Source of the DNA: Caulobacter segnis
Lineage (GTDB): Bacteria > Pseudomonadota > Alphaproteobacteria > Caulobacterales > Caulobacteraceae
Assembly (NCBI RefSeq): GCF_003243465.1
Contig: NZ_QFQZ01000018.1
Location: 1 to 64,000, forward strand
Reading direction: 5' to 3'
DNA: 64,000 bases
Shown here: positions 25,964-35,763 of the stretch, one piece after another
Numbering within the stretch: the stretch's first letter is position 1
Layout of the letters: the number at the start of each line of letters is the position of its first letter
The notes under the pieces: model-generated
The model's database searches: none
The model's input: only the letters and a program-made list of their open reading frames with translations
What the model was told of the DNA's origin: nothing
Program-made: the position numbers and the translations under genes

Positions 25964-26746
25964 ATGGCCTACGCGCCGTTCAACCTGTCGGGCAAGGTGG
26001 CCCTGGTCACCGGCGGCAATCGCGGCATCGGCCTCGGCATGGCCAAGGCGATGGCCCAGGCCGGCGCCGACATCGTCATCTGGGGCTCCAATCCCGAGCG
26101 CAACCAGACCGCCGAGCAGGAACTCACGGCGCTGGGCGTGCGCGTGAAGGCCCAGACCGTCGACGTCGCCGACGAGGCCCAGGTCCGCGAAGGCATGGAG
26201 GAGGCGGTGGCCGCCATGGGCCGCGTCGACGCCGTCTTCGCCAACGCTGGCATCGGCTACGGCTCGCCGTCCTTCGTCGAGATGAAGACCGAGGTCTATC
26301 GCAAGGTGCTGTCGGTCAATCTGGACGGCGTCTTCTTCACCCTGCGCGAGGCCTGCCGGCACATGGTCGAACGCGCCAAGGCCGGTGATCCGGGCGGCTC
26401 GCTGGTCGGGATCGCCTCGCTGGCCGCCATCGAGGGCGCGGCCAAGAACGAGGCCTACGCCGCCACCAAGGGCGCGGTGATCTCGATGATCAAGTCGGTC
26501 GCGGTCGAGCACGCCCGCTACGGCGTCCGGGCCAACGCCATCCTGCCGGGCTGGATCGCCACCGACATGACCGCTGGGGCGCAAGGCAACAGCGCCTTCG
26601 CCGAGAAGGTCATTCCCCGGGTTCCCGCCCGCCGCTGGGGCGAGCCCGACGACTTCGGCGGCATGGCGGTCTATCTGGCCTCTGACGCCTCCAGCTACCA
26701 GTCGGGCACGACCATCGTCATCGATGGCGGATACTCGATCTTCTAA
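25964..26746 (+). CDS. SDR family NAD(P)-dependent oxidoreductase
   Basis: A 260-aa classical SDR: GGNRGIGLGMA cofactor loop (about 17-27), FANAGIGYGSPSF, catalytic Ser in GIASLAAIEGA, YAATKGA as YxxxK, and C-terminal SGTTIVIDGGYSIF. A good SD (GAGGGGAGG) is 7-8 nt upstream. The substrate is unknown; 3-oxoacyl or sugar alcohols are usual. Confidence 0.92.
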   Translation: MAYAPFNLSGKVALVTGGNRGIGLGMAKAMAQAGADIVIWGSNPERNQTAEQELTALGVRVKAQTVDVADEAQVREGMEEAVAAMGRVDAVFANAGIGYGSPSFVEMKTEVYRKVLSVNLDGVFFTLREACRHMVERAKAGDPGGSLVGIASLAAIEGAAKNEAYAATKGAVISMIKSVAVEHARYGVRANAILPGWIATDMTAGAQGNSAFAEKVIPRVPARRWGEPDDFGGMAVYLASDASSYQSGTTIVIDGGYSIF

Positions 26747-26885
26747 GAATGCGTTTCTTGGACTCTGCGGTCCATTGAAACCCTATTGAAAACAGGGGGT
26801 TGCGGAACCTGCGCGGTGGTGAGAAACTTCCCTTGTGGCAGCCTGGACATCAGATCCGGGCGTCGCGAGGAAACGAGAGAGAACG

Positions 26886-27023
26886 ATGACGCCCCAAGAC
26901 GTTGTCAGCCTGGCGCCGCCGCGCGGCTTTCTGATGATGCTGGCCCTGGCCTTCACCGGCATGATGGCCTGCTTCTGGACCCACGACACCGACGTCGAGG
27001 CCGAACTGGTCCGCCGCGACTAG
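26886..27023 (+). CDS. Possible 45-aa membrane peptide
   Basis: ATG at 26886 gives a 45-aa ORF with a single hydrophobic helix (about residues 14-32, GFLMMLALAFTGMMACFW) and an acidic/basic C-terminus. A weak purine-rich SD (GAGAGAG) precedes it. It sits alone between the SDR and HxlR genes. No family is recognised, so the coding call is tentative. Confidence 0.4.
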   Translation: MTPQDVVSLAPPRGFLMMLALAFTGMMACFWTHDTDVEAELVRRD

Positions 27024-27057
27024 GGTTCCGATTGTCGTTCGGAGCGCGCTTACCAGA

Positions 27058-27567
27058 TCAAGGGCGCGCGATCTCTGAAGCCACGGCGCATGCCTTCTCG
27101 AAAGCCGCCTGGAGTTCTGCGCTCACCGAGCGCGGCGGAGGCTCCGCGCCCAGGTGGATGGCGCGCAATTCGTCCATGAACGCCTCCCACATCGCCGACC
27201 CACCGGCCTCCAGAAGCTCGGCGCGGATCGCCAGTTCCGGCGTGGTCGGCGTGTGTCGTCTGCCCCACGCCCCCATCTGCGCCAGCAGCGGCACCAACTG
27301 GATCGATGGTTCCGTCAAGCTGTAGACGCCCTTCTGCTTGTGGCTGGGGTCATCGACGCGTGACAGAAGGCCGTTGGCGACCAGGCGCTTGAGCCGATCG
27401 GCCAGCACGTTGGAGGCGATGCCCTCCTCGGACCGGTTCAGCAGTTCCCGGTAGTGGCGCCGACCGCCGAACATCACGTCGCGCAGGACGATCAGGCTCC
27501 AGCGATCCCCCAGCAGTTCGAGCGTCAAATTGATGGGGCAGCCGGATCGGTGAGGCGGGAGGGACAT
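27058..27567 (-). CDS. HxlR family transcriptional regulator
   Basis: A 169-aa winged-helix regulator with the HxlR Cys near the N-terminus (HRSGCPINLTLELLGDRWSLIVLRDV) and the FGGRRHYRELLNRSEEGIASNVLADRLKRL recognition region (abridged to motif use). Members sense electrophiles or redox change through the Cys. It is divergent from a glutathione S-transferase gene, with a palindrome between them, so it probably controls that gene and itself. Confidence 0.9.
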   Translation of the reverse strand: MSLPPHRSGCPINLTLELLGDRWSLIVLRDVMFGGRRHYRELLNRSEEGIASNVLADRLKRLVANGLLSRVDDPSHKQKGVYSLTEPSIQLVPLLAQMGAWGRRHTPTTPELAIRAELLEAGGSAMWEAFMDELRAIHLGAEPPPRSVSAELQAAFEKACAVASEIARP

Positions 27568-27623
27568 TTTCGCTCCGAGAAACTGGTTGCGATGTAGGAG
27601 CAGCGCCTCTAAGCATCAACTGC

Positions 27624-27636
27624 TTGCAAATTGCAA
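27624..27636. promoter_or_regulatory. Palindrome TTGCAA-A-TTGCAA between hxlR and GST genes
   Basis: A 13-bp perfect palindrome centred on 27630, 57 nt from the HxlR start and 18 nt before the GST start. Position and symmetry fit a shared operator for the divergent pair. Confidence 0.5.
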
Positions 27637-27653
27637 TCGGATTGAGGCGGCCC

Positions 27654-28307
27654 GTGTCACTGACCCTCTATGCCCATCCCTTCTCGTCCTACTGCCAGAA
27701 GGTCCAGATCGCGTTCTACGAAAACGATCTGCCGTTCACCTACCGGCTGCTGGGCCCCGAGGATCCCGCCGCCATGGAGGAGCGTCAGGGCCTCTGGCCG
27801 CTGGGCCGCTTTCCTGTCCTGGTGGACGATGGCGTCACCGTGGTGGAGTCCAGCATCATCATCGAGCACCTGCATCTGTTTCACCCTGGGGCGGTGGCGC
27901 TATTGCCCGAGGATCCGAAGGCCGCGCTGAGGGTGCGCTTCCTCGATCGCTTCTTCGACCACTACGTCATGACGCCGATGCAGGTCCCGGTGTTCGAGTC
28001 ATTGCGTCCCGACGGCGGTCGCAGGGAAGCGATGGCCGAAGCCGCCGTCGCCTTGGATACGGCTTACGGATGGTTGGAGGGGCAGCTCGACGGCCCTTGG
28101 GCCGCGGGCGACGATTTCACCATGGCCGACTGCGCAGCCGCGGCGTCGCTATTCTACGCGGACTGGGTGCGTCCGATTGGGGAGGCGTTTCCCAAGGTGG
28201 GGGCCTATCGCGCTCGGCTGTTGGACCGGCCGTCGATGCGGCGCTGCGTGGAGGAAGGGCGGCCTTATCGCGCGCTCTTCCCCCTGGGGGCGCCGGACCG
28301 AGACTGA
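27654..28307 (+). CDS. Glutathione S-transferase family protein
   Basis: A 217-aa GST with an N-terminal thioredoxin-like domain (YAHPFSSYCQKVQIAFYEN, CxxV-type active region; ES motif in VVESSIIIEHL) and a C-terminal helical domain containing WAAGDDFTMADCAAAASLF. GTG 27654 is preferred over the earlier TTG, since GAGG lies 6 nt upstream. It conjugates glutathione to electrophiles, which suits regulation by the adjacent HxlR protein. Confidence 0.9.
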   Translation: MSLTLYAHPFSSYCQKVQIAFYENDLPFTYRLLGPEDPAAMEERQGLWPLGRFPVLVDDGVTVVESSIIIEHLHLFHPGAVALLPEDPKAALRVRFLDRFFDHYVMTPMQVPVFESLRPDGGRREAMAEAAVALDTAYGWLEGQLDGPWAAGDDFTMADCAAAASLFYADWVRPIGEAFPKVGAYRARLLDRPSMRRCVEEGRPYRALFPLGAPDRD

Positions 28308-28374
28308 CCTCGCGGCAGGCTTGTGACGCCGTCGGCTCGCCCTGATCCTTCCGCAAAACATGGGAGGAACGGGC

Positions 28375-29340
28375 ATGGGGCTGCGCACGCCGCTCTGCGG
28401 TCTTCTGGATATCGAGCATCCGATCCTGCTGGCAGGCATGGGCGGTGTCTCCTATGCGCCCCTGGCGGCGGCGGTGTCGAACGCCGGCGGCTATGGCGTC
28501 CTAGGCATGGCCGGGACCTCGCCCGACTTCATCCGCAGCCAGATGCGCGAGGTTCGCGCCCTGACCGACAAGCCGTTTGGCGTCGACCTGCTGGCCGCCA
28601 CGCCTGACGCCCTGACCGCTAGCGTCGAGGTCATCATCGAGGAAGGGGCGAGTTCCTTCGTCGCCGGGCTGGGCGTGCCGTCCCCGATCATCGCGCGGTT
28701 AAAGGCCGCCGGCCTAAAGGTCATGGTCGTTTGCGGCGCGGTGAAGCACGCGGTGAAGGCCGAAGCCGCAGGCTGCGACGCCGTCATCTGCCAGGGCGGC
28801 GAGGGCGGCGGGCACACGGGCCTCGTTGGCACCTTGCCCCTGGTCGCCCAGGCGGTCGAGGCCGTGAAGATCCCCGTGGTCGCCGCGGGCGGGCTTTACG
28901 ACGGTCGTGGTCTGGCGGCGGCGCTGGCGCTGGGCGCGCAGGGCGTATGGATGGGCACGCGCTTCATCGCCTCGGCCGAGGCCCACGCCGGCGATCTCTA
29001 CCGCCAGGCCGTGATCGAGGCTTCCGACGAGGAGACGGTCCGCACGCGCTGCTACTCCGGCAAGCCGATGCGGGTGAAGAAAAATCCTTACGTCGAAGAC
29101 TGGGAGGCGAGGCCCACCGAAATCCAGCCCTTCCCGCAGCAGGCGATGATCTCGATCCGCAACGGCGCGATGGGCGGCATCGGCGGGCAGATCGAAGGCC
29201 TCGACCCCGACAAGTCCTGCTTCGCCATGGGCCAGAGCGCCGGCGGGATCCACGACGCCCCGCCGGCCGGCGAGCTTGTCGTCCGGTTGATGCAGGAAGC
29301 AGAGACGGCCTTGGCGCGGGCCAACGCCTGCCGCGTCTAG
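28375..29340 (+). CDS. NAD(P)H-dependent flavin oxidoreductase, nitronate monooxygenase-like
   Basis: A 321-aa TIM-barrel FMN enzyme: N-terminal HPILLAGMGGVSYAPLAAAVSN, CQGGEGGGHTG phosphate loop and AAGGLYDGRGLAAALALGAQGVWMGTRF (two overlapping motifs) are characteristic of nitronate monooxygenase / 2-nitropropane dioxygenase. It starts at the second ATG, 7 nt after GGAGG. It may detoxify nitroalkanes or be an enoyl reductase-like enzyme. It is convergent with the Crp/Fnr gene, sharing the CTAG stop. Confidence 0.9.
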   Translation: MGLRTPLCGLLDIEHPILLAGMGGVSYAPLAAAVSNAGGYGVLGMAGTSPDFIRSQMREVRALTDKPFGVDLLAATPDALTASVEVIIEEGASSFVAGLGVPSPIIARLKAAGLKVMVVCGAVKHAVKAEAAGCDAVICQGGEGGGHTGLVGTLPLVAQAVEAVKIPVVAAGGLYDGRGLAAALALGAQGVWMGTRFIASAEAHAGDLYRQAVIEASDEETVRTRCYSGKPMRVKKNPYVEDWEARPTEIQPFPQQAMISIRNGAMGGIGGQIEGLDPDKSCFAMGQSAGGIHDAPPAGELVVRLMQEAETALARANACRV

Positions 29341-30095
29341 TCCGCGACCTTCGGCAACACCCGGCGGAAGTGGGCCTCGACCGCGTCGTGGCACTCGCAG
29401 GCGCGTTTCTCCAGGCCTGGTCGGTCCAGCACCTCGACCCGCCCGCGGCCGATGTGGATCAGGCCGGAATCCTGCAGGCTGCGCGCCACGGCGCTGATCG
29501 TCGTGCGCTGCACGCCCAGCATCTGGGCGAGGGTTTCTTGCGTCAGCCGGATCGGCTCGTCGCCCGAGCGGTCATGGGCGAACAGCAGCCAGCGGCAGGC
29601 GCGCTGCTCGATCGGGTGGAGGGCGTTGCAGGCGGCGACCTGCATCATCTGGGCGATAAACACGTCGGCGTAGCGGTCGAACAGGTCGGCCACGACCGGC
29701 GAGCGGTTCTTGACCTCCTCGAGCCGCGCGGTGGGCACGCAAAAGGCGTAACCGGGAACGCGGACGACGGCGCGGCCATAGGCCGGCTTGAACCCCGCGC
29801 TGACCATGCCGCCTATGGCGCCTTCATGGCCGATGCTCGCCGCCTCGATTTCCTGCCCATCGGACGTGACGACCAGCAGCGAGGCCTGGGTGGGACCGCA
29901 GGGCAGGTAGGTGTGCTCGACGTCGTCACCCGCGTCGAAAAGGACCTCGTCCTGGGGCAGATCGACAAGGATCAGATAGGGGGAAAGGGTTTCGAGGGCG
30001 TCGGGACGCAGGGCGGCCAGCAGTCGGTTGGCCGAGAAGGGCGGCGCGTCTTCGCCGCCTGCGGCTCCGCGGGAAAGACGGGCGGTGGCTGACAT
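29337..30095 (-). CDS. Crp/Fnr family transcriptional regulator
   Basis: A 252-aa regulator with an N-terminal cNMP-binding-like beta barrel (LVDLPQDEVLFDAGDDVEHTY) and a C-terminal HTH in LTQETLAQMLGVQRTTISAVARSL. It has no N-terminal Fe-S Cys cluster, so it is not an O2-sensing FNR. The start is at CAT 30093-30095 with GGAG six bases upstream. The ligand and regulon are unknown. Confidence 0.9.
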   Translation of the reverse strand: MSATARLSRGAAGGEDAPPFSANRLLAALRPDALETLSPYLILVDLPQDEVLFDAGDDVEHTYLPCGPTQASLLVVTSDGQEIEAASIGHEGAIGGMVSAGFKPAYGRAVVRVPGYAFCVPTARLEEVKNRSPVVADLFDRYADVFIAQMMQVAACNALHPIEQRACRWLLFAHDRSGDEPIRLTQETLAQMLGVQRTTISAVARSLQDSGLIHIGRGRVEVLDRPGLEKRACECHDAVEAHFRRVLPKVAD

Positions 30096-30164
30096 GGAAA
30101 TCTCCGTGACGGTGCTTAAGCGCACAGCTCACGGCTTAGTTTCCGAGGGCCTCCCAATGACGTA

Positions 30165-30374
30165 TCAGCTGAGCGCCTCGAGGTTTGCGGGCTTCCAGCT
30201 TTCATCCTCTTCGTGAAGCACGACAGGGAGGCCCAGGCCGGCGGGGTGTTCGGCGAGCCGAAGCACCGCGGCCCGGGCCGCGTCGGGGGTTTCGTAGGCC
30301 CCGAAACGCAGGTGTTCGCCGATAATCGACCAGTGGTCGCCAACGCGGACAACGCCGTAATGCACCTCAGTCAT
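30165..30374 (-). CDS. Small 69-aa protein, unknown
   Basis: A 69-aa ORF with a perfect AAGGAGG seven nt before its ATG. The sequence begins MTEVHYGVVRVGDHWSI and contains ARAAVLRLAEHPAGL; it reads like a compact alpha/beta protein of the DUF2188 type, but no motif is diagnostic. It stands alone between the Crp/Fnr and TIGR02301 genes, with about 70 nt upstream of the Crp/Fnr start. Confidence 0.7.
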   Translation of the reverse strand: MTEVHYGVVRVGDHWSIIGEHLRFGAYETPDAARAAVLRLAEHPAGLGLPVVLHEEDESWKPANLEALS

Positions 30375-30555
30375 GGCTAGACCTCCTTGCAGTAATCCAC
30401 AGGGAACGCCCGATCGGCGGTTGGCGCAAGTGCTTTATCGCTAAAGCTTTTTCTGACACCGGTGGACTCTTTGTCCCCAGAAGCGGCGAAGATTTGCCCG
30501 TCTTTCGGCGATCCGCGGGTGACAAGGCGGCGCGCGGTTGGCGATAACCGGGCGC

Positions 30556-30981
30556 ATGGTTCGCCCGCTTCTCTCCGGTCTTCTCGCGACGGCGCTTTTA
30601 GCCGCTGGGCCGGCCGTGGCGCAGGATCGGCCGGCCGATCAGCGCCAGCGCCTTCTGGAGCTAGCCTATGCGCTCGGGGAGGGGCACGCCCTGCGGCAGG
30701 CGTGTGAAGGCGAGGACGACCAGTCCTGGCGCGCTCGGCTGATGCGGCTGGTCCAGGTCGAGCGGCCGGGCGCCATGCTGGAGGCTCAGCTTCGCGAACG
30801 TTTCAACGCGGGGTTCGTCGCCCGACGAGGACAAGCCTGCGACGAGGCAGGCCACAAGGCCGAGGCCGAGGTGGCCCGGCGCGGCCAGGCCCTGGCCCTG
30901 AAACTCGCGCACGCCACGATCCAGGTCCGTCGCGACCCGCCGGCGCCGGATTCCGTGGCGGACGCCGAAACGGCGCGCTAA
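30556..30981 (+). CDS. TIGR02301 family secreted protein
   Basis: A 141-aa protein with signal peptide (about residues 1-22, ending AVAQD). The mature part has two Cys (QACEGED and GQACDEAG) that could form a disulfide and the RLMRLVQVERPGAMLEAQLRERFNAGF core of TIGR02301, an alphaproteobacterial family of unknown function. It precedes the SPFH/NfeD genes by about 30 nt. Confidence 0.82.
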   Translation: MVRPLLSGLLATALLAAGPAVAQDRPADQRQRLLELAYALGEGHALRQACEGEDDQSWRARLMRLVQVERPGAMLEAQLRERFNAGFVARRGQACDEAGHKAEAEVARRGQALALKLAHATIQVRRDPPAPDSVADAETAR

Positions 30982-31012
30982 CCTCAACCGCAAGATTGTG
31001 GAGGAGGGCGTC

Positions 31013-32005
31013 TTGGGCGTCTCGATAGTTGTTCTGATCCTGCTGGTCCTGGCGTTCGTCCTGGTGATCAGCGTGATCAAGATCGTGCCCCAGGGGCGCG
31101 AATTCACCGTGGAGCGGTTCGGTCGCTACACCCGGACCCTCAAGCCCGGCATCAGCATCCTCACGCCGTTCGTCGAGACGATCGGGCGCAAGGTCAACAT
31201 GATGGAGCAGGTGCTGGACGTCCCGCAGCAGGAGGTCATCACCAAGGACAACGTGTCGGTGAAGGTCGACGCGATCGTCTTCATCCAGGTCATGGACGCC
31301 GCGGCGGCGGCCTATCGCGTCGACAACCTGATCTACGCGATCACCCAACTGGCCCAGACCAACCTGCGGACCGTCGTTGGTTCGATGGAGCTGGACGAGG
31401 TCCTGAGCCAGCGCGACGCGATCAACACCCGCCTGCTGTCGACCATCGACCACGCCACCGGCCCCTGGGGCGTCAAGGTCGCGCGGATCGAGATCAAGGA
31501 CCTGACGCCGCCGCCGGACATCACCAACGCCATGGCCCGCCAGATGAAGGCCGAGCGCGAGAAGCGCGCGGTGATCACCGAGGCGGAAGGCGAGAAGCAG
31601 TCCCAGATCGCGCGCGCCGAGGGCCAGAAGCAGTCGGCCATCCTGCAGGCCGAGGGCCGCCGCGAGGCCGCCTTCCGCGACGCCGAGGCCCGCGAGCGTG
31701 AAGCCGAGGCCGAAGCGAAGGCGACGGCCTTCGTCTCCGAGGCCATCTCGAAGGGCGACGTCAACGCGATCAACTACTTCATCGCCCAGAAGTACGTCGA
31801 AGCCTTCGGCGAGCTGGCCAGGAGTCCGCAGCAGAAGACCGTGATCGTGCCGGCTGACTTCGCCGGCCTGACCGGGACGGTCGCGGGCGTAGGCGAGCTG
31901 ATCAAGAGCCTGGGCGCCGATCCGCCGTCGCGTCCGTCGCCGACGCCGAGACCTGCCTCGCCCACCGCCACCAGCACGCCGACCGGCGGCAAGCGCGGGG
32001 CCTGA
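31013..32005 (+). CDS. SPFH/Band 7 protein (stomatin/QmcA-like)
   Basis: A 330-aa membrane scaffold: an N-terminal transmembrane helix, an SPFH domain starting VPQGREFTVERFGRYTRTLKPG, a coiled coil rich in Glu/Ala/Arg (about 185-245, EAEGEKQSQIARAEGQK), and a Pro/Ser/Thr-rich tail. TTG 31013 is chosen because GAGGAGG sits 5 nt upstream; a GTG at 30998 is also in frame. The following NfeD gene is the standard partner, and the pair builds a membrane microdomain complex. Confidence 0.92.
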   Translation: MGVSIVVLILLVLAFVLVISVIKIVPQGREFTVERFGRYTRTLKPGISILTPFVETIGRKVNMMEQVLDVPQQEVITKDNVSVKVDAIVFIQVMDAAAAAYRVDNLIYAITQLAQTNLRTVVGSMELDEVLSQRDAINTRLLSTIDHATGPWGVKVARIEIKDLTPPPDITNAMARQMKAEREKRAVITEAEGEKQSQIARAEGQKQSAILQAEGRREAAFRDAEAREREAEAEAKATAFVSEAISKGDVNAINYFIAQKYVEAFGELARSPQQKTVIVPADFAGLTGTVAGVGELIKSLGADPPSRPSPTPRPASPTATSTPTGGKRGA

Positions 32006-32007
32006 CC

Positions 32008-32469
32008 ATGGGCGCTTTGCAGACCCTCTATGCGTCGCACCCGTTCTGGCCCTGGCTGGCCCTGGCCGCCCTGCTGCTGGCGATCGAGGTGGCCACGGGC
32101 ACCGGCTGGCTGCTGTGGCCGGCCGCCTGCGCCTTCGTCGTCGGCCTGCTGGCCGAGGCCTTGCATCCGGGGCTGGCCTTGGAGGTCGGCCTGTTCGCCG
32201 TGCTGACCATCGCCTCGACCTATCTGGCGCGCCGGTTCCTGCGACCGGTGCTGGAGCCCACCAGTCCCGACCTGAACGATCCCCTGCAGCGGCTGGTCGG
32301 CCAGCACGGTCAGGCGATGTCCGCGTTCGAGCAGGGGCGCGGCCGTGTCTTCGTCGACGGCAAGGACTGGGCGGCGGAAAGCGACGGGGCGGCGCCGCTG
32401 CTCGAGCAGACGGTGGTCGTCACGGGCGTCGACGGCGCGGTGCTGAAGGTGCGTCCGGTCGTTCACTGA
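32008..32469 (+). CDS. NfeD family protein
   Basis: A 153-aa membrane protein with two to three N-terminal helices (GWLLWPAACAFVVGLLAEAL) and a C-terminal OB-fold-like domain (GRVFVDGKDWAAESDGA). It is the usual partner of the SPFH protein, which begins three bases upstream of it and ends just before. Confidence 0.92.
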   Translation: MGALQTLYASHPFWPWLALAALLLAIEVATGTGWLLWPAACAFVVGLLAEALHPGLALEVGLFAVLTIASTYLARRFLRPVLEPTSPDLNDPLQRLVGQHGQAMSAFEQGRGRVFVDGKDWAAESDGAAPLLEQTVVVTGVDGAVLKVRPVVH

Positions 32470-32581
32470 GCCGCGCCGACGACAAAAGCGGCGCTGGCCC
32501 CTGTTATTGGCGCGTCGCCGCACCATCTGTGCCGCGAGCGACCGGTCGGTCGCATCCGCTTCACGCTTTGAGGGAGACGGC

Positions 32582-33504
<923 letters not shown>

Positions 33505-33508
<4 letters not shown>

Positions 33509-34266
33509 ACCTCTACGCGATCAAGGCCATCTACAAGTTCGAGATGGCGCGGTGGTTCCGCACCCTGGCCCAGAGCGTCATCTCGCCGGTGCTGTCGACC
33601 AGCCTCTATTTCGTTGTGTTCGGCTCGGCGATCGGCTCGCGCATGCAGGCCATCGACGGCGTCAGCTACGGGGCTTTCATCGTCCCGGGCCTGATCATGC
33701 TGTCGCTGCTCAGCGAGAGCATCTCCAACGCCTCGTTCGGCATCTACATGCCCAAGTGGGCCGGTACGATCTACGAGCTGCTGTCAGCCCCCGTCGCCTG
33801 GTACGAGGCCGTGGCCGGCTATGTCGGGGCGGCCGCCACGAAGTCGATCTGCCTGGGCCTCCTGATCCTGGCCACGGCGCGGATCTTCGTGCCCTTCGAG
33901 ATCGCCCACCCGTTCGTGATGCTGCTGTTCCTCGTTTTGACCTCGGTGACCTTCAGCCTGTTCGGCTTCATCATCGGGGTGTGGGCCGACGACTTCCAGA
34001 AGCTGCAGATCGTGCCGCTGCTGATCGTCACGCCGCTGACCTTCCTGGGCGGCAGCTTCTACTCGATCAAGATGCTGCCGGAGGTCTGGCAGAAGATCAC
34101 CCTGTTCAACCCGGTGGTCTATCTGATCAGCGGCTTCCGCTGGGCCTTCTACGGCCAGTCGGACGTCGGGGTCGGCGTCAGCCTTGGCATGACCGCGGTG
34201 TTCCTGGCGGTATGCCTGAGCGCGGTCTGGTGGATCTTCCGCACGGGCTATCGCCTGAAGGTCTAG
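33505..34266 (+). CDS. ABC-2 type permease, YadH-like
   Basis: A 253-aa membrane protein with six helices and the ABC-2 signature region in FNPVVYLISGFRWAFYG. It overlaps the ATPase by 4 nt, so the two form a half-transporter pair that dimerises. The cargo is unknown. It is convergent with the resolvase-like gene, sharing the CTAG stop. Confidence 0.93.
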
Positions 34267-34742
34267 TCTTCGTCCTCGTGTTCGGCGTCCTCCGCCTCGG
34301 CCGGGACCGCTGCCTTCAGTCCCTTCATCCCGCCCGCCTTGGCGCCCTTGGCGACCAGGGCGGTCTCGGCCCTACGGATCATGGCGCGCTCGCCGTTGAA
34401 GCCGGCCAGGGCCGCGCAGGCCTCGAAGAAGCCGGGGTCTGCGCGCGTGTCGATCTCGGGCTGCTGGACGATCAGGTGCAGGCCGCGGGCGCGCAGCTTC
34501 AGAGCCACATCCATCACCGCGACGAGATCGCCGCCCAGAGCGTGGAGGCTGGGCGCGGCCAGGACGCCGCCGAGCGCCAGCGCGTCCAGGGCCCGCTCCA
34601 GCCCGGGACGCACGACGCCCGAGGCCAGGCAGCGGTCGCTGAACACCTGCTCGCAGCCCAGCAGCAGCAGGCGCTCCTCCTGGGCGGGGCTGAAGAACAC
34701 CCCCGGTGCGGGCGGGATGCGATAGTAGCCGACGAATTTCAT
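34263..34742 (-). CDS. Resolvase-fold protein lacking catalytic residues (serine-recombinase-like)
   Basis: A 159-aa protein. Its order of segments follows a serine-recombinase N-terminal domain: MKFVGYYRI, QEERLLLLGCEQVFSDR, PGLERALDALALGGVL, LHALGGDLVAVMDVALKL, ALAGFNGERAMI. Aligned by eye to gamma-delta resolvase, Arg8 is kept but Ser10 is Pro, and the Asp-Arg-Leu-Gly-Arg segment is His-Ala-Leu-Gly-Gly. There is no C-terminal DNA-binding domain; the end is Lys/Ala then Glu/Asp-rich. It should be unable to cut DNA. Function is unknown. Start MKFVGYYR (CAT 34740-34742) is used; the frame extends upstream. Confidence 0.7.
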   Translation of the reverse strand: MKFVGYYRIPPAPGVFFSPAQEERLLLLGCEQVFSDRCLASGVVRPGLERALDALALGGVLAAPSLHALGGDLVAVMDVALKLRARGLHLIVQQPEIDTRADPGFFEACAALAGFNGERAMIRRAETALVAKGAKAGGMKGLKAAVPAEAEDAEHEDED

Positions 34743-34830
34743 CGTCCGCCCATCGCAAACCCGCCACGCCCTGGCGAGCGGAAAACTACTACCGCCCACA
34801 GACTTCGCGAGCGGTCGCGGCGGCTCGGTC

Positions 34831-35685
34831 TCAGAGCGACTCCAGAACGCCGGCGACGAACGCCGTCCAAGGCGTGGTCGGGCGACCGATCAGGCGCGAC
34901 AGCTGCCGATCGTTGTCGAACAGCGCGTCCCGGGCGGCGCCGGCGTCGGCCTGGGCGAGGCCCGCGGCCAGAGGGGCGGGCAGGCCGATGCCGGTCAGGA
35001 CCTCGGCGTAGGCGGCTTCCGGCAGGTTGTTGTAGGGCAGGGTGCGACCGGTCTGGCGCGAGGTCTCGGCGGCGAGCTCGGCCATGGTGAAGGCCTCATC
35101 GCCCGCCAGTTCGTAGGTCTTGCCCTCGTGCCCGTCGCTGGTCAGCACCACGGCGGCCGCGTCGGCATAGTCGGCCCGTGTGGCGGCGGAGATCCGGCCT
35201 TCGCCCGCGCTGCCGACGAAGGCGCCGGCGTGGAGCGCGCCGGCGATCGCGCCGGCGTAGTTCTCTAGGTACCAGCTGTTGCGCAGCAGGGTGTAGGCGA
35301 GGCCGGACTCGCGGATCAGCGCCTCGGTGGCGCGGTGTTCGACGCCCAGGCCGATCGGGGTGTCGTCGGCGTGCAGGATGCTCGTATAGGCGATCCGCTT
35401 CACCCCCGCGGCCTTGGCGGCCTCGATTACGTTGCGGTGCTGGTCCACGCGCTGGCCGATCGCGTCGCTGGAGATCAGCAGCAGGACATCGACGCCGACG
35501 AGGGCGGCGGCGAGCGTCTCGGGCTTGTCGTAGTCGGCGGCTCGGGCCTGGACGCCGAGATCGGCGGCCTTGGCCGGATCCCGGGCCAGGGCGACGACCG
35601 TCTCGCCCGGCGCGCGGGTCTTCAGTTGTCCAATAGCCAGGCGGCCCAGTTGGCCGGTGGCTCCGGTGACGGCGATGGTCGTCAT
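34831..35685 (-). CDS. NAD(P)H:quinone oxidoreductase, QorB/NmrA-like
   Basis: A 284-aa extended-SDR protein: AVTGATGQLGRLAI NADP loop at the N-terminus, VGVDVLLLISSD, and RNSWYLENYAGAI near the centre, a pattern of QorB. It reduces quinones with NADPH. It is divergent from an HxlR regulator with an operator-like palindrome between, the same layout as QorB/QorR pairs. Confidence 0.92.
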   Translation of the reverse strand: MTTIAVTGATGQLGRLAIGQLKTRAPGETVVALARDPAKAADLGVQARAADYDKPETLAAALVGVDVLLLISSDAIGQRVDQHRNVIEAAKAAGVKRIAYTSILHADDTPIGLGVEHRATEALIRESGLAYTLLRNSWYLENYAGAIAGALHAGAFVGSAGEGRISAATRADYADAAAVVLTSDGHEGKTYELAGDEAFTMAELAAETSRQTGRTLPYNNLPEAAYAEVLTGIGLPAPLAAGLAQADAGAARDALFDNDRQLSRLIGRPTTPWTAFVAGVLESL

Positions 35686-35729
35686 GTTCCTGCTCCTTCT
35701 CAGCGGACGCAGCTCATCTAAGACCCTTG

Positions 35730-35744
35730 CTTACTTTTCGTAAG
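35730..35744. promoter_or_regulatory. Candidate HxlR operator CTTAC-TTTTC-GTAAG
   Basis: A 5-bp inverted repeat with a 5-nt spacer (35730-35734 and 35740-35744) followed by TACGTA, in the gap between qorB and the HxlR gene. HxlR-type repressors often bind similar TTAC-N-GTAA sites, so it may control both genes. Confidence 0.55.
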
Positions 35745-35763
35745 TACGTACATGAAGGTAAGT

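Noticed and set aside
31013..32469. SPFH-NfeD pair as a novel system
   Set aside because: This is a widespread and described membrane microdomain module.
34263..34742. Resolvase-like gene as evidence for a transposon or integron
   Set aside because: No terminal repeats, no DNA-binding domain and no catalytic residues; neighbours are a chromosomal ABC exporter and qorB.
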